Part shown: piece after piece, positions 48,922-58,974 of the stretch
Position numbering within the stretch: the stretch's first letter is position 1
Layout of the letters: each line of letters opens with the position of its first letter
Source: Oscillospiraceae bacterium
Lineage (GTDB): Bacteria; Bacillota; Clostridia; Oscillospirales; Ruminococcaceae
Direction: 5' to 3'
DNA length: 64,000 bases
NCBI GenBank assembly: GCA_018110905.1
Contig: JAGBAZ010000026.1
Location: 1 to 64,000 of the forward strand
Translations under genes and position numbers: made by a program
The notes under the pieces: model-generated
Told to the model about the DNA's origin: nothing
Seen by the model: only the letters and a program-made list of their open reading frames with translations
Databases searched by the model: none

Positions 48922-51396
48922 TCAACTAATTGTTTCGTAAATAACTCGCCTAATTTTTAAATCATTCTCATCATCATTCAATAATTTACTCAATTCACCA
49001 ACAGCAACTAATCTTTCCGTTTTATTAAATATCTTTCCTTCTTTATCCTCAAGAGAGCGAAGACATCTTTTGAGTGAATCTGCATTGTATCCATAAGTTG
49101 ATATTACTTTTTTTTCGAAATCATCAATCGGCAAATCTTTTTTATTAATATTAGAATTAAAAACTTTAGATATGGTTGTAAATCCACTTTTTTCTATTTT
49201 GCCATTAATTCTAACACGATTTATCATATGTGTTTGTGGCAACGTAACAAGAGCTTCGCCAATCTCCAGTTTATTCACCATTCCTCCTTCTTTAAGCAAA
49301 AGTGAATTTATGATTATATCAATGTCTTCTCTTTCTCGTAAATTGTGAATAACTTTCATTGCAGTATTTGCAAGTACCGCACTTGACACCTGAGACGGTC
49401 TTTGATCAACAATTACAACACCTGTTCCATATGCACTTATTTCTGCGAGCATATTTGAAAAATATGTAGAACACTTTATTGAACTTTTTGTTGCAGTTCT
49501 TAATTCTATATTTGGAATAATATGATGAGCTTCTTCTAAAACTAAAATTCTTTTAATAGAATTGCCCATCGCCATTTGTTTCGAATATTCGCCTGCTTTA
49601 ATTGCAAGAATTGATGCAACAAAAGGTTTATTTATTTCAGAAAAATCTTCCAATTCTATAATAGCAGAATTATTAAACATTTCTTTCATGCTTATATTGT
49701 CTTTTGTATCAAATGCTTTTCCTGCTTGACGTATAAGTGAAGACAATCTTATTTTTAAAACCCCGCGCATATTATTTCTGGTTTCTTCTCCATATCCAAT
49801 GGAATTAATACACTCATCTAAATTTAATAACATATCTGAAAGGACAGGATACTCTAAATCTATTTGTTCATTTGCTCTTTTAGTTGTAATCCATCCTTTT
49901 TTTTCATAACACAAATAAACCAAGTCCGACAGAATTTGCGGAATTGGATCTTCGCCATCAAACAAAGAAAGGAACGCTTGAATGATATTTTGAATATGGT
50001 TATCCAAAATAACATCATCTTCCGGCTGGAAAGGATTAATTCGCAAATCAAGAGCATCGTCACCACTCGAATAGACTTTTATTCCTTCCATTCCTTTATA
50101 ATTAACCATTTTCCAGTAGTCTTTTTTTGCGGCCTCTATAACAACAAATTGAACATTTCTCTGCTTAGCTTCCCATAAAAGTTTTCTTACCGTTGTACTT
50201 TTTCCATATTGTGTCGTTCCGGTAACAAACACATGTTGTCTCATGCTATTTACATACGCATAAAGAGAATCCCCATTTTCAATCTTGCCTAGTTCAAAAT
50301 CCCCATCCTCAATTTTTCGAACTGAAATGTTGTCTATTGCACCAATTGATAATGCACTTTCGCCAAAATGTCTTACAAGATAGCCATCATGAGATTTTTG
50401 GGGCAAAGCAAGCATTGAAGAAGCTTCAAACAAATTTGAAACATTCAAAAAAGAGTTCCTATGCATTTCCCCAAATATTCTTTTTCCCAAAAACAAATTT
50501 GGTATTCTCCAATTTGTTTTATCAATTATATTATAACTAACATCATAAGCTGTCGCTCTGGATATTTGATTTTCTTTTCTTCCACATTCCCTGAAAGCAG
50601 CAACAAGTGCGGAAGATATATCTCTGTATTCTTGTTCACTTGGTGCAGACACTTGAACAAAGGTATACCACATTCCACTGATTAAACCATCTTTTATCTT
50701 TTCTTTTTCTTTGTCCAATAACTCCAGCACATTTATTATCTGCTGATTATCACTTTCATAATTCCTTGCTCTATTTGAACCAATTACAATTTCATTTTTT
50801 CTTACTTTTTGCAGTGATTCAATCAAATTATTTATATTGGATAATTCATTTTCAACATCATAGTGTTCAACCGGAATCATAACGAATGAAAACATAAATT
50901 TCTTATTTTTCAAAGCGCTAAGTATTTTATCTAATGAAGAAACATCCAATGTGCTCAAGCCAACAACACATCCAGAATAGTTCTGGATACTATTTAAATC
51001 TACCGGTCTAATCCATTCATTTGATATCTTTAATGCAGATAAATTATTTTTGAGGATATTTTTAATTTTTTCTGCACAAGTGTAATTACTACCGATAAAT
51101 AATTTGTTCTCTTTTCCATCAGAGAAAACAGTCAAGGAAACTGGCATGTCACTTGAATGTGCTAAAGTAAGCATTTGCCTTGAAACAGAATTAATTCTTT
51201 CTTTGTTTTTTTCTTCATCCTGATACAACTCATATCCGCTGATACGATAATACATATTAAGCTTATCTATAAAATCTGCGGATTTTGAATTTATAACAAA
51301 ATCTTTATTAAACAAATAATCTTTTGAAAAGAAAGACATAATATCTTCTGATGCATTCAAAATATTATTAAATTCGTGTGTAATTCTATTTGACAT
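48922..51396 (-). CDS. HerA/VirB4-like P-loop ATPase
   Basis: An 824-residue protein. The central ATPase has Walker A VTGTTQYGKSTT (about residues 393-401), Walker B ILVLEEAHHII (about 617-626) and VVIVDQRPSQ (about 661-669), which is the HerA/FtsK-clade pattern (DUF87). About 390 residues precede it, resembling the N-terminal part of DUF87 ATPases. HerA relatives pump DNA or act as hexameric motors in defence systems. ATG at 51396 with GGGAGTAAGGTG preferred; an ATG at 51420 overlaps the upstream stop. No nuclease (NurA, SIR2) gene is adjacent. Confidence 0.88.
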   Translation of the reverse strand: MSNRITHEFNNILNASEDIMSFFSKDYLFNKDFVINSKSADFIDKLNMYYRISGYELYQDEEKNKERINSVSRQMLTLAHSSDMPVSLTVFSDGKENKLFIGSNYTCAEKIKNILKNNLSALKISNEWIRPVDLNSIQNYSGCVVGLSTLDVSSLDKILSALKNKKFMFSFVMIPVEHYDVENELSNINNLIESLQKVRKNEIVIGSNRARNYESDNQQIINVLELLDKEKEKIKDGLISGMWYTFVQVSAPSEQEYRDISSALVAAFRECGRKENQISRATAYDVSYNIIDKTNWRIPNLFLGKRIFGEMHRNSFLNVSNLFEASSMLALPQKSHDGYLVRHFGESALSIGAIDNISVRKIEDGDFELGKIENGDSLYAYVNSMRQHVFVTGTTQYGKSTTVRKLLWEAKQRNVQFVVIEAAKKDYWKMVNYKGMEGIKVYSSGDDALDLRINPFQPEDDVILDNHIQNIIQAFLSLFDGEDPIPQILSDLVYLCYEKKGWITTKRANEQIDLEYPVLSDMLLNLDECINSIGYGEETRNNMRGVLKIRLSSLIRQAGKAFDTKDNISMKEMFNNSAIIELEDFSEINKPFVASILAIKAGEYSKQMAMGNSIKRILVLEEAHHIIPNIELRTATKSSIKCSTYFSNMLAEISAYGTGVVIVDQRPSQVSSAVLANTAMKVIHNLREREDIDIIINSLLLKEGGMVNKLEIGEALVTLPQTHMINRVRINGKIEKSGFTTISKVFNSNINKKDLPIDDFEKKVISTYGYNADSLKRCLRSLEDKEGKIFNKTERLVAVGELSKLLNDDENDLKIRRVIYETIS

Positions 51397-51416
51397 GACA
51401 AACACCTTACTCCCTG

Positions 51417-52133
51417 TCATTTCTTAAACAAGCCTTTAAGCAAATACCATAAAATCCAAATTCCAAATCCAAGCGGCAATAGCGAAACAAAGAAATTCAT
51501 TATTGAGGCTCCGATAGCTGCGTAATCAGCTGTTAACAAACCAATAATTACATATAAAACCAACGCAGCAATTATTATTGCGACTGTTCTGATTACTGCT
51601 GCTGATATATAAGGTTGAATTCTTACATCCTCATTTATCGAATGATTATAAACATTTTTTGCAACATACCTGTTTCCTTTTCTTGATGCGGTAACAGTAA
51701 CATCATCGCCAACTGCAAATATATTTTGCATATTTCCATAAAGAGTAATGTCCCTTGCCCTTTCAGGATAGCCTCTTGTTGTATGTTCCTCAACCCTGAA
51801 CACAGTCACAAATGTAGTATGACTAAGCTGATAAGGTTCTCCCGAAAACAATGCTTGTACAATTTTTGTAAATTTAGATTGATAATACTGCTGTGTTGAA
51901 GACTCAACAACGCTACCGTTTATTTCAACATCATTTCCAATGTTTCGTTCAAAAACATATGCATTATTGTCTCTTTGCCTCGAATTTATGTAATCATTTA
52001 CCTGAGGTTTTTCTTGTTTCCTATTTTCTTCTTTTTTACTTGAGTTCACGTAATTTTCAAGTTGTTCACCGCATGTAGGGCACACATCAATGCTATCCTC
52101 AAAAATAGCACAGCATTCCGGACATTTTTTCAT
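51417..52133 (-). CDS. Zinc-ribbon protein with two C-terminal TM helices
   Basis: A 238-residue protein. Zinc ribbon CPECCAIFEDSIDVCPTCG at the N-terminus; a disordered charged linker; a beta-rich, OB-like middle (FVTVFRVEEHTTRGYPERARDITLYGNMQNIFAVGDDVTVTASRKGNRYVAKNV); then two membrane helices (AAVIRTVAIIIAALVLYVIIGLL and IMNFFVSLLPLGFGIWILWYLL). It shows the habit of the operon's proteins to carry zinc ribbons. Overlaps the ATPase gene region by its stop codon. Confidence 0.8.
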   Translation of the reverse strand: MKKCPECCAIFEDSIDVCPTCGEQLENYVNSSKKEENRKQEKPQVNDYINSRQRDNNAYVFERNIGNDVEINGSVVESSTQQYYQSKFTKIVQALFSGEPYQLSHTTFVTVFRVEEHTTRGYPERARDITLYGNMQNIFAVGDDVTVTASRKGNRYVAKNVYNHSINEDVRIQPYISAAVIRTVAIIIAALVLYVIIGLLTADYAAIGASIMNFFVSLLPLGFGIWILWYLLKGLFKK

Positions 52134-52143
52134 ATTAATCCCC

Positions 52144-53145
52144 TTATTTAAATTTCTTTTCCAAAATTTCTTTTCTTTCTATAGCAAATTTCAAATTATA
52201 TTTATCTGCCAAAATTTTTAAACATCTATATTCCATTTCAGTATGATCCATCCAACACATTGCAGAGGAAAAATCATAAAGCTCTTTTTCCTCGGATTCT
52301 CTAATATAAGCTTCGATATCTCTTTGATAGTTATCCCAAACTTTATATGTTACTTCTTTCCCCTCATTTTTTTCAATATATAAAATCGAAGCCAAAAGAT
52401 CAATTGAAACAACTTTGTGTTTTTCTGAAATTGTCCTAATTAATGTAAATATGTTTTTGTAGCTTGTTAAATCAAAAGGTTTCTTTATGGCATAATACCA
52501 CAAAGGATAACGTAAACCTTTACCACTAATTTTTTCTTTCATTTCCTCAAAAGTATTTCTTCGAATACTATCTAGTATATTTGTATCAGGTTTACCATAT
52601 TCTTCTGATAGTACATAGCATTTCGAGGAAGACATAATAGCCAATGCAGATTTAGATGTTCTGAGACTATTTTGATACAATTTGTTATCCGGATAAAACA
52701 AAGCAAGAAGTGATAGCAGTTTTTCAGCATTTTCGAATTCTGCATTACCTATATTCTCTAATGCAGAATCAAAAAGAACACTTTCTTTTTCAGATATCTT
52801 ATCTATAAGATATTTTTTATTGCTTTCTCTTGAATTTAAAAAATGCATTTTTACTTTTTCAACGTTTGGATAATAATTCTTGAAAAAGCTTTCGATGTCT
52901 TTATCTATTAAATTTCTTTCACGCCAAATGCGATCTTCTTCCTGCTCCTTTCTAATTTTCTCTTTGCGCTCTTCTTCTTCTCTGGCTATCTTTTCTCTTC
53001 TCTCTTTTTCCTCGTTTTTCTCTCCAACTTTTTTTAATATATAAAACAATAATATAAAAAGCGCAATTAGAACCAAAACAGGCCACATGTAATAAATAAT
53101 CAAACAAACAACCACTATACCACAAAGTATAAGAAAATCTTTCAT
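52144..53145 (-). CDS. Membrane-anchored coiled-coil/helical-repeat protein
   Basis: About 333 residues. Membrane segment(s) at the N-terminus (FLILCGIVVVCLIIYYMWPVLVLIALFILLFYIL), a charged coiled coil (KEKIRKEQEEDRIWRE), then a helical domain that resembles TPR-like repeats (SALENIGNAEFENAEKLLSLLALFYPDNKLYQNSL). ATG at 53145 with AGCGGAGAG. Probably a scaffold on the inner face of the membrane. Confidence 0.78.
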   Translation of the reverse strand: MKDFLILCGIVVVCLIIYYMWPVLVLIALFILLFYILKKVGEKNEEKERREKIAREEEERKEKIRKEQEEDRIWRERNLIDKDIESFFKNYYPNVEKVKMHFLNSRESNKKYLIDKISEKESVLFDSALENIGNAEFENAEKLLSLLALFYPDNKLYQNSLRTSKSALAIMSSSKCYVLSEEYGKPDTNILDSIRRNTFEEMKEKISGKGLRYPLWYYAIKKPFDLTSYKNIFTLIRTISEKHKVVSIDLLASILYIEKNEGKEVTYKVWDNYQRDIEAYIRESEEKELYDFSSAMCWMDHTEMEYRCLKILADKYNLKFAIERKEILEKKFK

Positions 53146-53184
53146 CGATATCTCTCCGCTATATCCCAAACTAAAATCACGTAT

Positions 53185-54084
53185 TTAGTTGCTTCCTCCA
53201 AAAACAGCCATAAAAGCTATTACAACTGCCCCGAATCCTACGGCAATTATAATTAAGAAAATTGCCGCTTTTACCAATCCCAAAACACACCCGACAATTG
53301 GTATTGCGAGTGCGCCGCTTGAAAGGGATAACAAATATGAACCCAAACCAAAGCCTTTTTCCGCCTTTGCAGTTTGAACATTGAAAAACACAAATCCAGT
53401 TAAAGCGAAACCAGAAAGTAAGAGCCAGATTAAACCATCTTTCTCAAGTTCAAACATTTCTGCCATAGAAGAGACTATTGGGTTGCCAGCAATAATTATA
53501 AAAGCAACAATAAACAAAACCGATGATAACCAATACAATAAATTCACAAATGTTGAAACACCATCTCCATTATTGGGAGAGTATTGCTGTGATATTTTTT
53601 CATATTTTAATATTTCAGAATCTATTGTTCCGGTATTTGAAAAATGCACATTGCTTTTCATAATATCATTTTTCAAATTTGTTATCGACTTATCAAGTGA
53701 CATAAGTTTTGAATTCAAATTTTTTCTAATTTCTTCAACTCTTGTTATGTAATAATTAATCTCTTCAATCTTTTTAAGTTTTTTTACTATTTTTACAATA
53801 GACATTATAAAATAAAGGCAAATTAAATACATTGCGATTATTCCAAACGTGCTATATTCGCTCGGTGTTTCACCAATACTTCTAACAATAATTGGCGAAA
53901 AAAACAAAAGAATTGCAGAGCATATTGACAAAAACACAATTTTTATTTTATCTCCGGAAGTGTCTGCACTATAATCATCAAAGCTTGATTTAAATGTAGC
54001 ACTTATTTCTTCCGTTTTTTTAATTCTATTGCGTAACTCGTTTTTTACTTGAAAAGAAAAATCTGTTTTAGATAAATCAATCAA
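53185..54084 (-). CDS. Multi-pass membrane protein with coiled coil
   Basis: About 299 residues. Two membrane helices (VFLSICSAILLFFSPIIV, IIAMYLICLYFIMSIV), a coiled coil (KIEEINYYITRVEEIRKNLNSKLMSLDKSITNL), then two more helices and a very hydrophobic Gly/Ala-rich C-terminus (LLSLSSGALAIPIVGCVLGL... FGAVVIAFMAVFGGSN). A TTG at 54084 with GAGGTG is preferred. Could form a membrane pore or anchor; no family recognised. Confidence 0.75.
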   Translation of the reverse strand: MIDLSKTDFSFQVKNELRNRIKKTEEISATFKSSFDDYSADTSGDKIKIVFLSICSAILLFFSPIIVRSIGETPSEYSTFGIIAMYLICLYFIMSIVKIVKKLKKIEEINYYITRVEEIRKNLNSKLMSLDKSITNLKNDIMKSNVHFSNTGTIDSEILKYEKISQQYSPNNGDGVSTFVNLLYWLSSVLFIVAFIIIAGNPIVSSMAEMFELEKDGLIWLLLSGFALTGFVFFNVQTAKAEKGFGLGSYLLSLSSGALAIPIVGCVLGLVKAAIFLIIIAVGFGAVVIAFMAVFGGSN

Positions 54085-54162
54085 ATTTTTCACCTCATTT
54101 TCAATTGATTTAATAATTATAAAATTTCTCTTATAACACAATATAATAGAGATTCATATATT

Positions 54163-54273
54163 TTATTTTTTTCCTTCAAATAAAGTCACCACTAAAAATA
54201 ATCCTAAAGACAAAAGTACAACAGGTGCTAAAACCATTACTGTGGAAACAACAGTTGACACAATATTATTCAT
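54163..54273 (-). CDS. 36-residue membrane peptide within the operon
   Basis: From ATG 54273 (GAAAGAGAGG upstream) the reading is MNNIVSTVVSTVMVLAPVVL... then LSLGLFLVVTLFEGKK, one hydrophobic helix of about 25 residues with a basic end. It lies between the kinase gene (16 bp away) and the membrane protein gene, in the same direction. Small single-helix peptides of this kind can be subunits of a membrane complex or toxin-like effectors. Confidence 0.65.
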   Translation of the reverse strand: MNNIVSTVVSTVMVLAPVVLLSLGLFLVVTLFEGKK

Positions 54274-54288
54274 AACTTTTCCTCTCTT

Positions 54289-56346
54289 TCAAGCTTTATT
54301 AATAAATCTTACAAATCCTGTTGGTACAGAGATTCCAATAAATTCATCCACAAAAAACGCATCAGAATTATTTGAAACAATACTTTTTTTCTCATCCGAC
54401 AAACCAAGATATGTTAAAAGTATATTTCCTTGGAACATATTTTTAAAATCCTTTTCATATTCTTTAAGTTTAAAAAACTTTTCAGAAATAGCATCAATTT
54501 TCATGTTTGAGTCGAAAGAAATTGAAGTAATTTTGTCTTTAACAGTTTTTCCTTTGCTATCCTTAAACTCATAAAGGGAAATGTTTGCTTGGAGCCAAGT
54601 TAAATATGACGATGGACCATATTTAATATAATGGTCACGTACAGATTTCTTATCATCTGTTATTACTTCAAACAATCTATAAAAATATTCCAGATCATTT
54701 CTTATAACACCCGAACAATTATCTTTATATTTTTTTACTATTTCAAAATTGCCCAAAAAAGCCACAAAGGCCAGCATATCATCGTCATAAAGAATAGAGT
54801 TAATTTCATCATAGAATTTTTTTACACTTCTTGTAACCATATTAAAAATCTCATCCGGATCCATAAGACCTTTATATGACTGTTCGTTTACATTCAAAGC
54901 AAAACAATATTTTACGAGATTATATGCAAGAGAAGGATGGCTCTTTGCAATTTCCTCAATCTCCTCTATAACACCAATCTGATTTTCATCGTGAATTTTA
55001 TTTTTTCGTGTTTTCCAAGAAACATAATTCGAAGCCAACATTGAAACTATATCATTTTCAGTTACTTCATTATTCTTTATCGCATCAGATATCTCTGACA
55101 ATTTATAATACTGCTTACCCCTCCAAACAAGTGGTCCGTTTTCATCTATATAATGAATAGCTTTTGCAAGGCCCAAATCATAGTTAGTTGCCGTTGCTTC
55201 AGATTCAATTATATCTCCCAACTTTATTGCTAAAGATTGATTAATCGAACTGAAAGAGTTCACTAACACACTATTCCTAACACCTCCACGGTAAAGATAG
55301 GGTTCCGCTTTCTTCCAGTTTAATGAGAGTGCTTCAGCCAATTCTTTTTGAGTTGTATATGTTTTATCCTCAAAAACAAATGAAATTATTTTTTCATCTT
55401 TCTTATTATTTCTAATAGTATACTTATTCTCATGCTCGAATGCTTTTGAGTCTCCCAGCCAAAGCATTATATCTTTATATCCCGCTCTGGTTTTAGGGTC
55501 TGCATTTATCAAAGCATCAACCAAAACCTGAATATCCTTTTCTGAATCTGGGCAGAGTAGGGGCATTCCGTTTGTATGTATAGCACTGTACATTAGCCCA
55601 AAATCGTCTTTTTTCATAAGCTTATAATGTACATGCTTCCCATTGTAAAGAGATGCAATTGTACAGCCTAGCGAATAAAAATCCGAGCTAGGAACAGCAA
55701 ACCTTTGAAATGCTTCCGGAGCCATGTATCCAATGCTTCCTCGCTTAACTGATGTAACATGTAATCCTAAACTGGCATTATCAATTTCACATGCTGTACC
55801 AAAGTCGGCTAATACAGCTTCACCATTATACATATATATGTTTTCTGGTTTTATATCCCTGTGCATTAAATTATTCTCATGCATTAAGTTGACCGCTTTT
55901 GCAAGTGCGGGAATAATATTATATTTCAGCGTTTTATAATCCGCTTTTTTTAAATTTCCTCCTTCACAAAAAGGAATTATGTCAACAGGGAATCTATAGC
56001 CAACCCCATCCTCACTATCAAGCTCAACAAATCCATAATCAAGAATTGGCAGGAGATGACTTTCTCTGTAATTATTGTTTTCAGAAACAAAATCAATCAC
56101 TTTATTTCTTATTTTTCTTGTTTCTTTATTATCCTGAAATCTATCATATATTTTGGCGACAACTTTTTCTCCATCAGCTTCACGACGAGCCAGATATACT
56201 AATGATTCACCCCCACAACTAATTTGTTCATCATATAAAATAGTATATTTTCCGCTTTTGCCTTCAAAAACGATATCATCATAAAGATAAACACGATTTT
56301 CTTCAAGTTCTTTTTCGAGTCTATCATCCCGCAATGTCACTACCAT
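54289..56346 (-). CDS. Serine/threonine protein kinase with long C-terminal domain
   Basis: A 685-residue soluble kinase. Gly-rich loop ISCGGESLVYLA, catalytic Lys65 (VVAKIYD), HRD 162-164 (LMHRDIKPENI), DFG 181-183 and MAPE 208-211: all catalytic residues are present. The C-terminal ~370 residues are helical and not a known sensor (no PASTA, no TM). Two bp separate it from the PP2C gene. With the phosphatase and the FHA protein it forms a complete phospho-signalling set. Probable targets are proteins of the same operon (inference). Confidence 0.9.
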   Translation of the reverse strand: MVVTLRDDRLEKELEENRVYLYDDIVFEGKSGKYTILYDEQISCGGESLVYLARREADGEKVVAKIYDRFQDNKETRKIRNKVIDFVSENNNYRESHLLPILDYGFVELDSEDGVGYRFPVDIIPFCEGGNLKKADYKTLKYNIIPALAKAVNLMHENNLMHRDIKPENIYMYNGEAVLADFGTACEIDNASLGLHVTSVKRGSIGYMAPEAFQRFAVPSSDFYSLGCTIASLYNGKHVHYKLMKKDDFGLMYSAIHTNGMPLLCPDSEKDIQVLVDALINADPKTRAGYKDIMLWLGDSKAFEHENKYTIRNNKKDEKIISFVFEDKTYTTQKELAEALSLNWKKAEPYLYRGGVRNSVLVNSFSSINQSLAIKLGDIIESEATATNYDLGLAKAIHYIDENGPLVWRGKQYYKLSEISDAIKNNEVTENDIVSMLASNYVSWKTRKNKIHDENQIGVIEEIEEIAKSHPSLAYNLVKYCFALNVNEQSYKGLMDPDEIFNMVTRSVKKFYDEINSILYDDDMLAFVAFLGNFEIVKKYKDNCSGVIRNDLEYFYRLFEVITDDKKSVRDHYIKYGPSSYLTWLQANISLYEFKDSKGKTVKDKITSISFDSNMKIDAISEKFFKLKEYEKDFKNMFQGNILLTYLGLSDEKKSIVSNNSDAFFVDEFIGISVPTGFVRFINKA

Positions 56347-56347
56347 T

Positions 56348-57076
56348 TTATATCCTCCTAATAATTATAGCAGTCATATTATCTTCAGAGCCTTTGTTTT
56401 TTGCTGTTTTAATCAAAAGACGGCATATATCGAGAGCATTTATTTTTTCTTCCATAATGGTCTCAAGTTCCATTTCATCAAGAACATCTGAAACACCGTC
56501 ACTACATATTAAAAATGAGTCCGATTCAAAAACCTTATTATTTCCACTGTAAAAATCCGGGATTCCTTTATTACCTCCCAAAAAGCGTGTTATTACATGT
56601 TCTTGCTCTGGTTGGACTGATAATCCTATTTTTTTTAGTTCTTCTATCAAAGAATGATCCGTAGATAATTGTGCAATGTATGGTGGTCTATATCTGTAAA
56701 TTCTTGTATCGCCCACATTGAAAGCAATAATATCATTATCTTTCAAAAAAGCTCCTGCTATCGTTGTTGCCATCCTAAAATGAGACTGATCCTTTCGTTG
56801 CAAAAACAATATTTTTTTATTTGCTTCTTTTATTTCATCTTCGATTTTTTCAATCTCATATTCACATGGAAAGACTGATGCAAAATGTTCAACAGCTGCT
56901 TGTGCCGCTTCGTTTCCATATTTTTCACCACCAACGCCATCACATACAACAGCTTGGACAATTTCACCAAAACAAGAGTATTCTCCTTGCTCCACAACAT
57001 GTCCATTTATGAGTGCCCTATCATCATTACTATGTAATGTATTACCTTTGTCGACAACACAAGCAATTTCAAACAT
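56348..57076 (-). CDS. PP2C-family protein phosphatase
   Basis: A 242-residue PPM phosphatase. Metal-binding Asp residues in HSNDDR (residues 15-20), AVVCDGVGGEKYGNEAA (Asp46), CSDGVSD (Asp193) and SEDNMTAIII (Asp232); also MATTIAGAF and FNVGDTRIYRY. All expected motifs are present. It should reverse the action of the kinase encoded next. It starts 4 bp after the AAA+ gene stop. Confidence 0.93.
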   Translation of the reverse strand: MFEIACVVDKGNTLHSNDDRALINGHVVEQGEYSCFGEIVQAVVCDGVGGEKYGNEAAQAAVEHFASVFPCEYEIEKIEDEIKEANKKILFLQRKDQSHFRMATTIAGAFLKDNDIIAFNVGDTRIYRYRPPYIAQLSTDHSLIEELKKIGLSVQPEQEHVITRFLGGNKGIPDFYSGNNKVFESDSFLICSDGVSDVLDEMELETIMEEKINALDICRLLIKTAKNKGSEDNMTAIIIRRI

Positions 57077-57080
57077 TTTT

Positions 57081-58973
57081 TCACCTTGTTTTAAAAATTA
57101 TTTTTTCATTTTCGCATCCAACAACAATTTCCTGTCCTGCTTTTATATTATTATCAAATATAAATTCAGCCAATGGATTTAGATAATGCTCTTCAATAAC
57201 ATTTCCTATTCCTCGTCCACCGTTAAGGCGTGGCTTTTCCTCTAAACAAAGTTCATATATTCTCTCCATTGCCTTTTCCGAATCAATTATTATTTCTTTT
57301 TTCTTTTTAATGTTTTTATTAATTTTATTAATTTTAGAAAGAGCTATAGCTTTCGACGGTTCTTCTTCAATATAGTTAAATACCACTATATTTTCTCCAA
57401 TTCGGTTTATTACTTCAGGTTTAAATTCCCCTGTTATAGCGGCTTTTACTTTCTCCGACATAACGTTGTAATCCTCACCTGGTTTCACAAGATATGTTCT
57501 TACCATTTTGCCACTACTAGGATCTATTTCATCCTTTACTATACCCAAATTGCTAGTAAAGAATATCAATGTCTCTGAAAAATAAACAGTTTGACCTTGT
57601 CCATCTGTCATTCTTCCGTCTTCCAAAATCTGAAGAAATTTATCCATTATATTTTTATGCGCTTTTTCGATTTCATCAAACAGAAGAATTGAGAATGGAT
57701 TATTTTTAACAGCATTTGTAAGCTGGCCGCCGCTATCATATCCAACATAGCCAGGAGGCGCACCAAATAATTTTTGATCTGAGTGTTCTGCCGTATATTC
57801 ACTCATATCAAATCTTATAAGTCTTTTTTCATCTTCAAACAGTATTTCTGCTATGGTTTTAACTATTTCTGTTTTACCCGTACCTGTTGGACCAGCCAAG
57901 AAAAGTATACCTCTCGGCTTGCTGCTTTCGGACGAGTGTTGCATACCAGAAAGGCCAGACACGGCTCTTTTAATAACACGAACAATTTTGTCTACCGCCT
58001 GATCTTGTCCTTTAACACGTTCTTCAATCTTTTCTTTTATATCAGTGCCTATTTTATCTCTTATTCGTTCCCAATGGTTATCTTTATATCCGTATTTGTA
58101 AATCGAAACTACATTTGTTATATCTTCTACCGGCATATTCAGTTTGTCATTAAGACGTCTGAGTTCACTTATTTCAAGCGTTTTCATTCCGTCAGTTAAA
58201 TCTATAAACTTATTTTTTATTTTCTTGATAGCTTCGTCGTCGGAAGATAATGCTCTAAAATATTTATTTATATATGCTTCTCTTACAAACCTATCCGGAT
58301 TAGGTAAAGAAATAGTTCTTACATTAGGATTATTTAAATAAAACCATGCCGGAACATCATTTAACTTGTCTACAACGAGAATAAGAGTATTAACAAATCT
58401 GTTTCCTCTTATCGCATTTTTTGAAGCATATAAAAGATTTAAAAATAAGGCTGTTTCATCTGGAGAAAGTCCTTCAGGCGAAGATATAAAATGAGATGCA
58501 AAATTAACCACCACAGCAATAGATTTGCGTGCTTGTTCTTCACAGTTGTTATCCGCTTTACAAATTGCTGCTCGGATTATTTCCGAATTTTTTATGGCTT
58601 TGCTACCGCTGTGGCTTTCTCTCTTTTCGGAACCATTAATCTGTTTAACACTATTTTTTTCTTCGTCTATTTGTTTCTCACATCTGTTGACCAACATAGA
58701 AGTATTTCCAATATTCAAAGGATCGGAAAAACCAAAAAGAGGATCGCAAAATAAAAAGTCATAATAGTTTTTTGTTTCACCAGAATTGAATATATTTGCA
58801 ATAGCTCTATTAAGCGAACAAAAATCAATTTTTTCTTTTTCGCCGCTTTCATTTTCCGGGAACGTAGGATATATATCTGCTATATTTCCTTCAATTATAA
58901 AAGTACTTTTTATTCCTCTAAAACTTTCGATTTCTTTTTGCCATTTTGGTACAATTTCAAGAATATCCGCCAT
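57081..58973 (-). CDS. ClpB/ClpA-type AAA+ ATPase with divergent N-terminal domain
   Basis: A 630-residue protein. The C-terminal AAA+ module is like the second ring of ClpB: Walker A GPTGTGKT (361-368), pore loop GYVGYD (408-413), Walker B ILLFDEIEKAH (429-439), and the ClpB-type small domain (PEVINRIGENIVVF... EKPRLNGGRGIGNVIEEHYLNPL). The N-terminal ~300 residues look like a second AAA+ fold that has lost its Walker A (SIAVVVNFASHF... TLILVVDKLNDVP). It is likely a protein unfoldase or remodeller. No ClpP-type protease is present; the HExxH protein may take that role (speculative). Confidence 0.9.
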   Translation of the reverse strand: MADILEIVPKWQKEIESFRGIKSTFIIEGNIADIYPTFPENESGEKEKIDFCSLNRAIANIFNSGETKNYYDFLFCDPLFGFSDPLNIGNTSMLVNRCEKQIDEEKNSVKQINGSEKRESHSGSKAIKNSEIIRAAICKADNNCEEQARKSIAVVVNFASHFISSPEGLSPDETALFLNLLYASKNAIRGNRFVNTLILVVDKLNDVPAWFYLNNPNVRTISLPNPDRFVREAYINKYFRALSSDDEAIKKIKNKFIDLTDGMKTLEISELRRLNDKLNMPVEDITNVVSIYKYGYKDNHWERIRDKIGTDIKEKIEERVKGQDQAVDKIVRVIKRAVSGLSGMQHSSESSKPRGILFLAGPTGTGKTEIVKTIAEILFEDEKRLIRFDMSEYTAEHSDQKLFGAPPGYVGYDSGGQLTNAVKNNPFSILLFDEIEKAHKNIMDKFLQILEDGRMTDGQGQTVYFSETLIFFTSNLGIVKDEIDPSSGKMVRTYLVKPGEDYNVMSEKVKAAITGEFKPEVINRIGENIVVFNYIEEEPSKAIALSKINKINKNIKKKKEIIIDSEKAMERIYELCLEEKPRLNGGRGIGNVIEEHYLNPLAEFIFDNNIKAGQEIVVGCENEKIIFKTR

Positions 58974-58974
58974 G

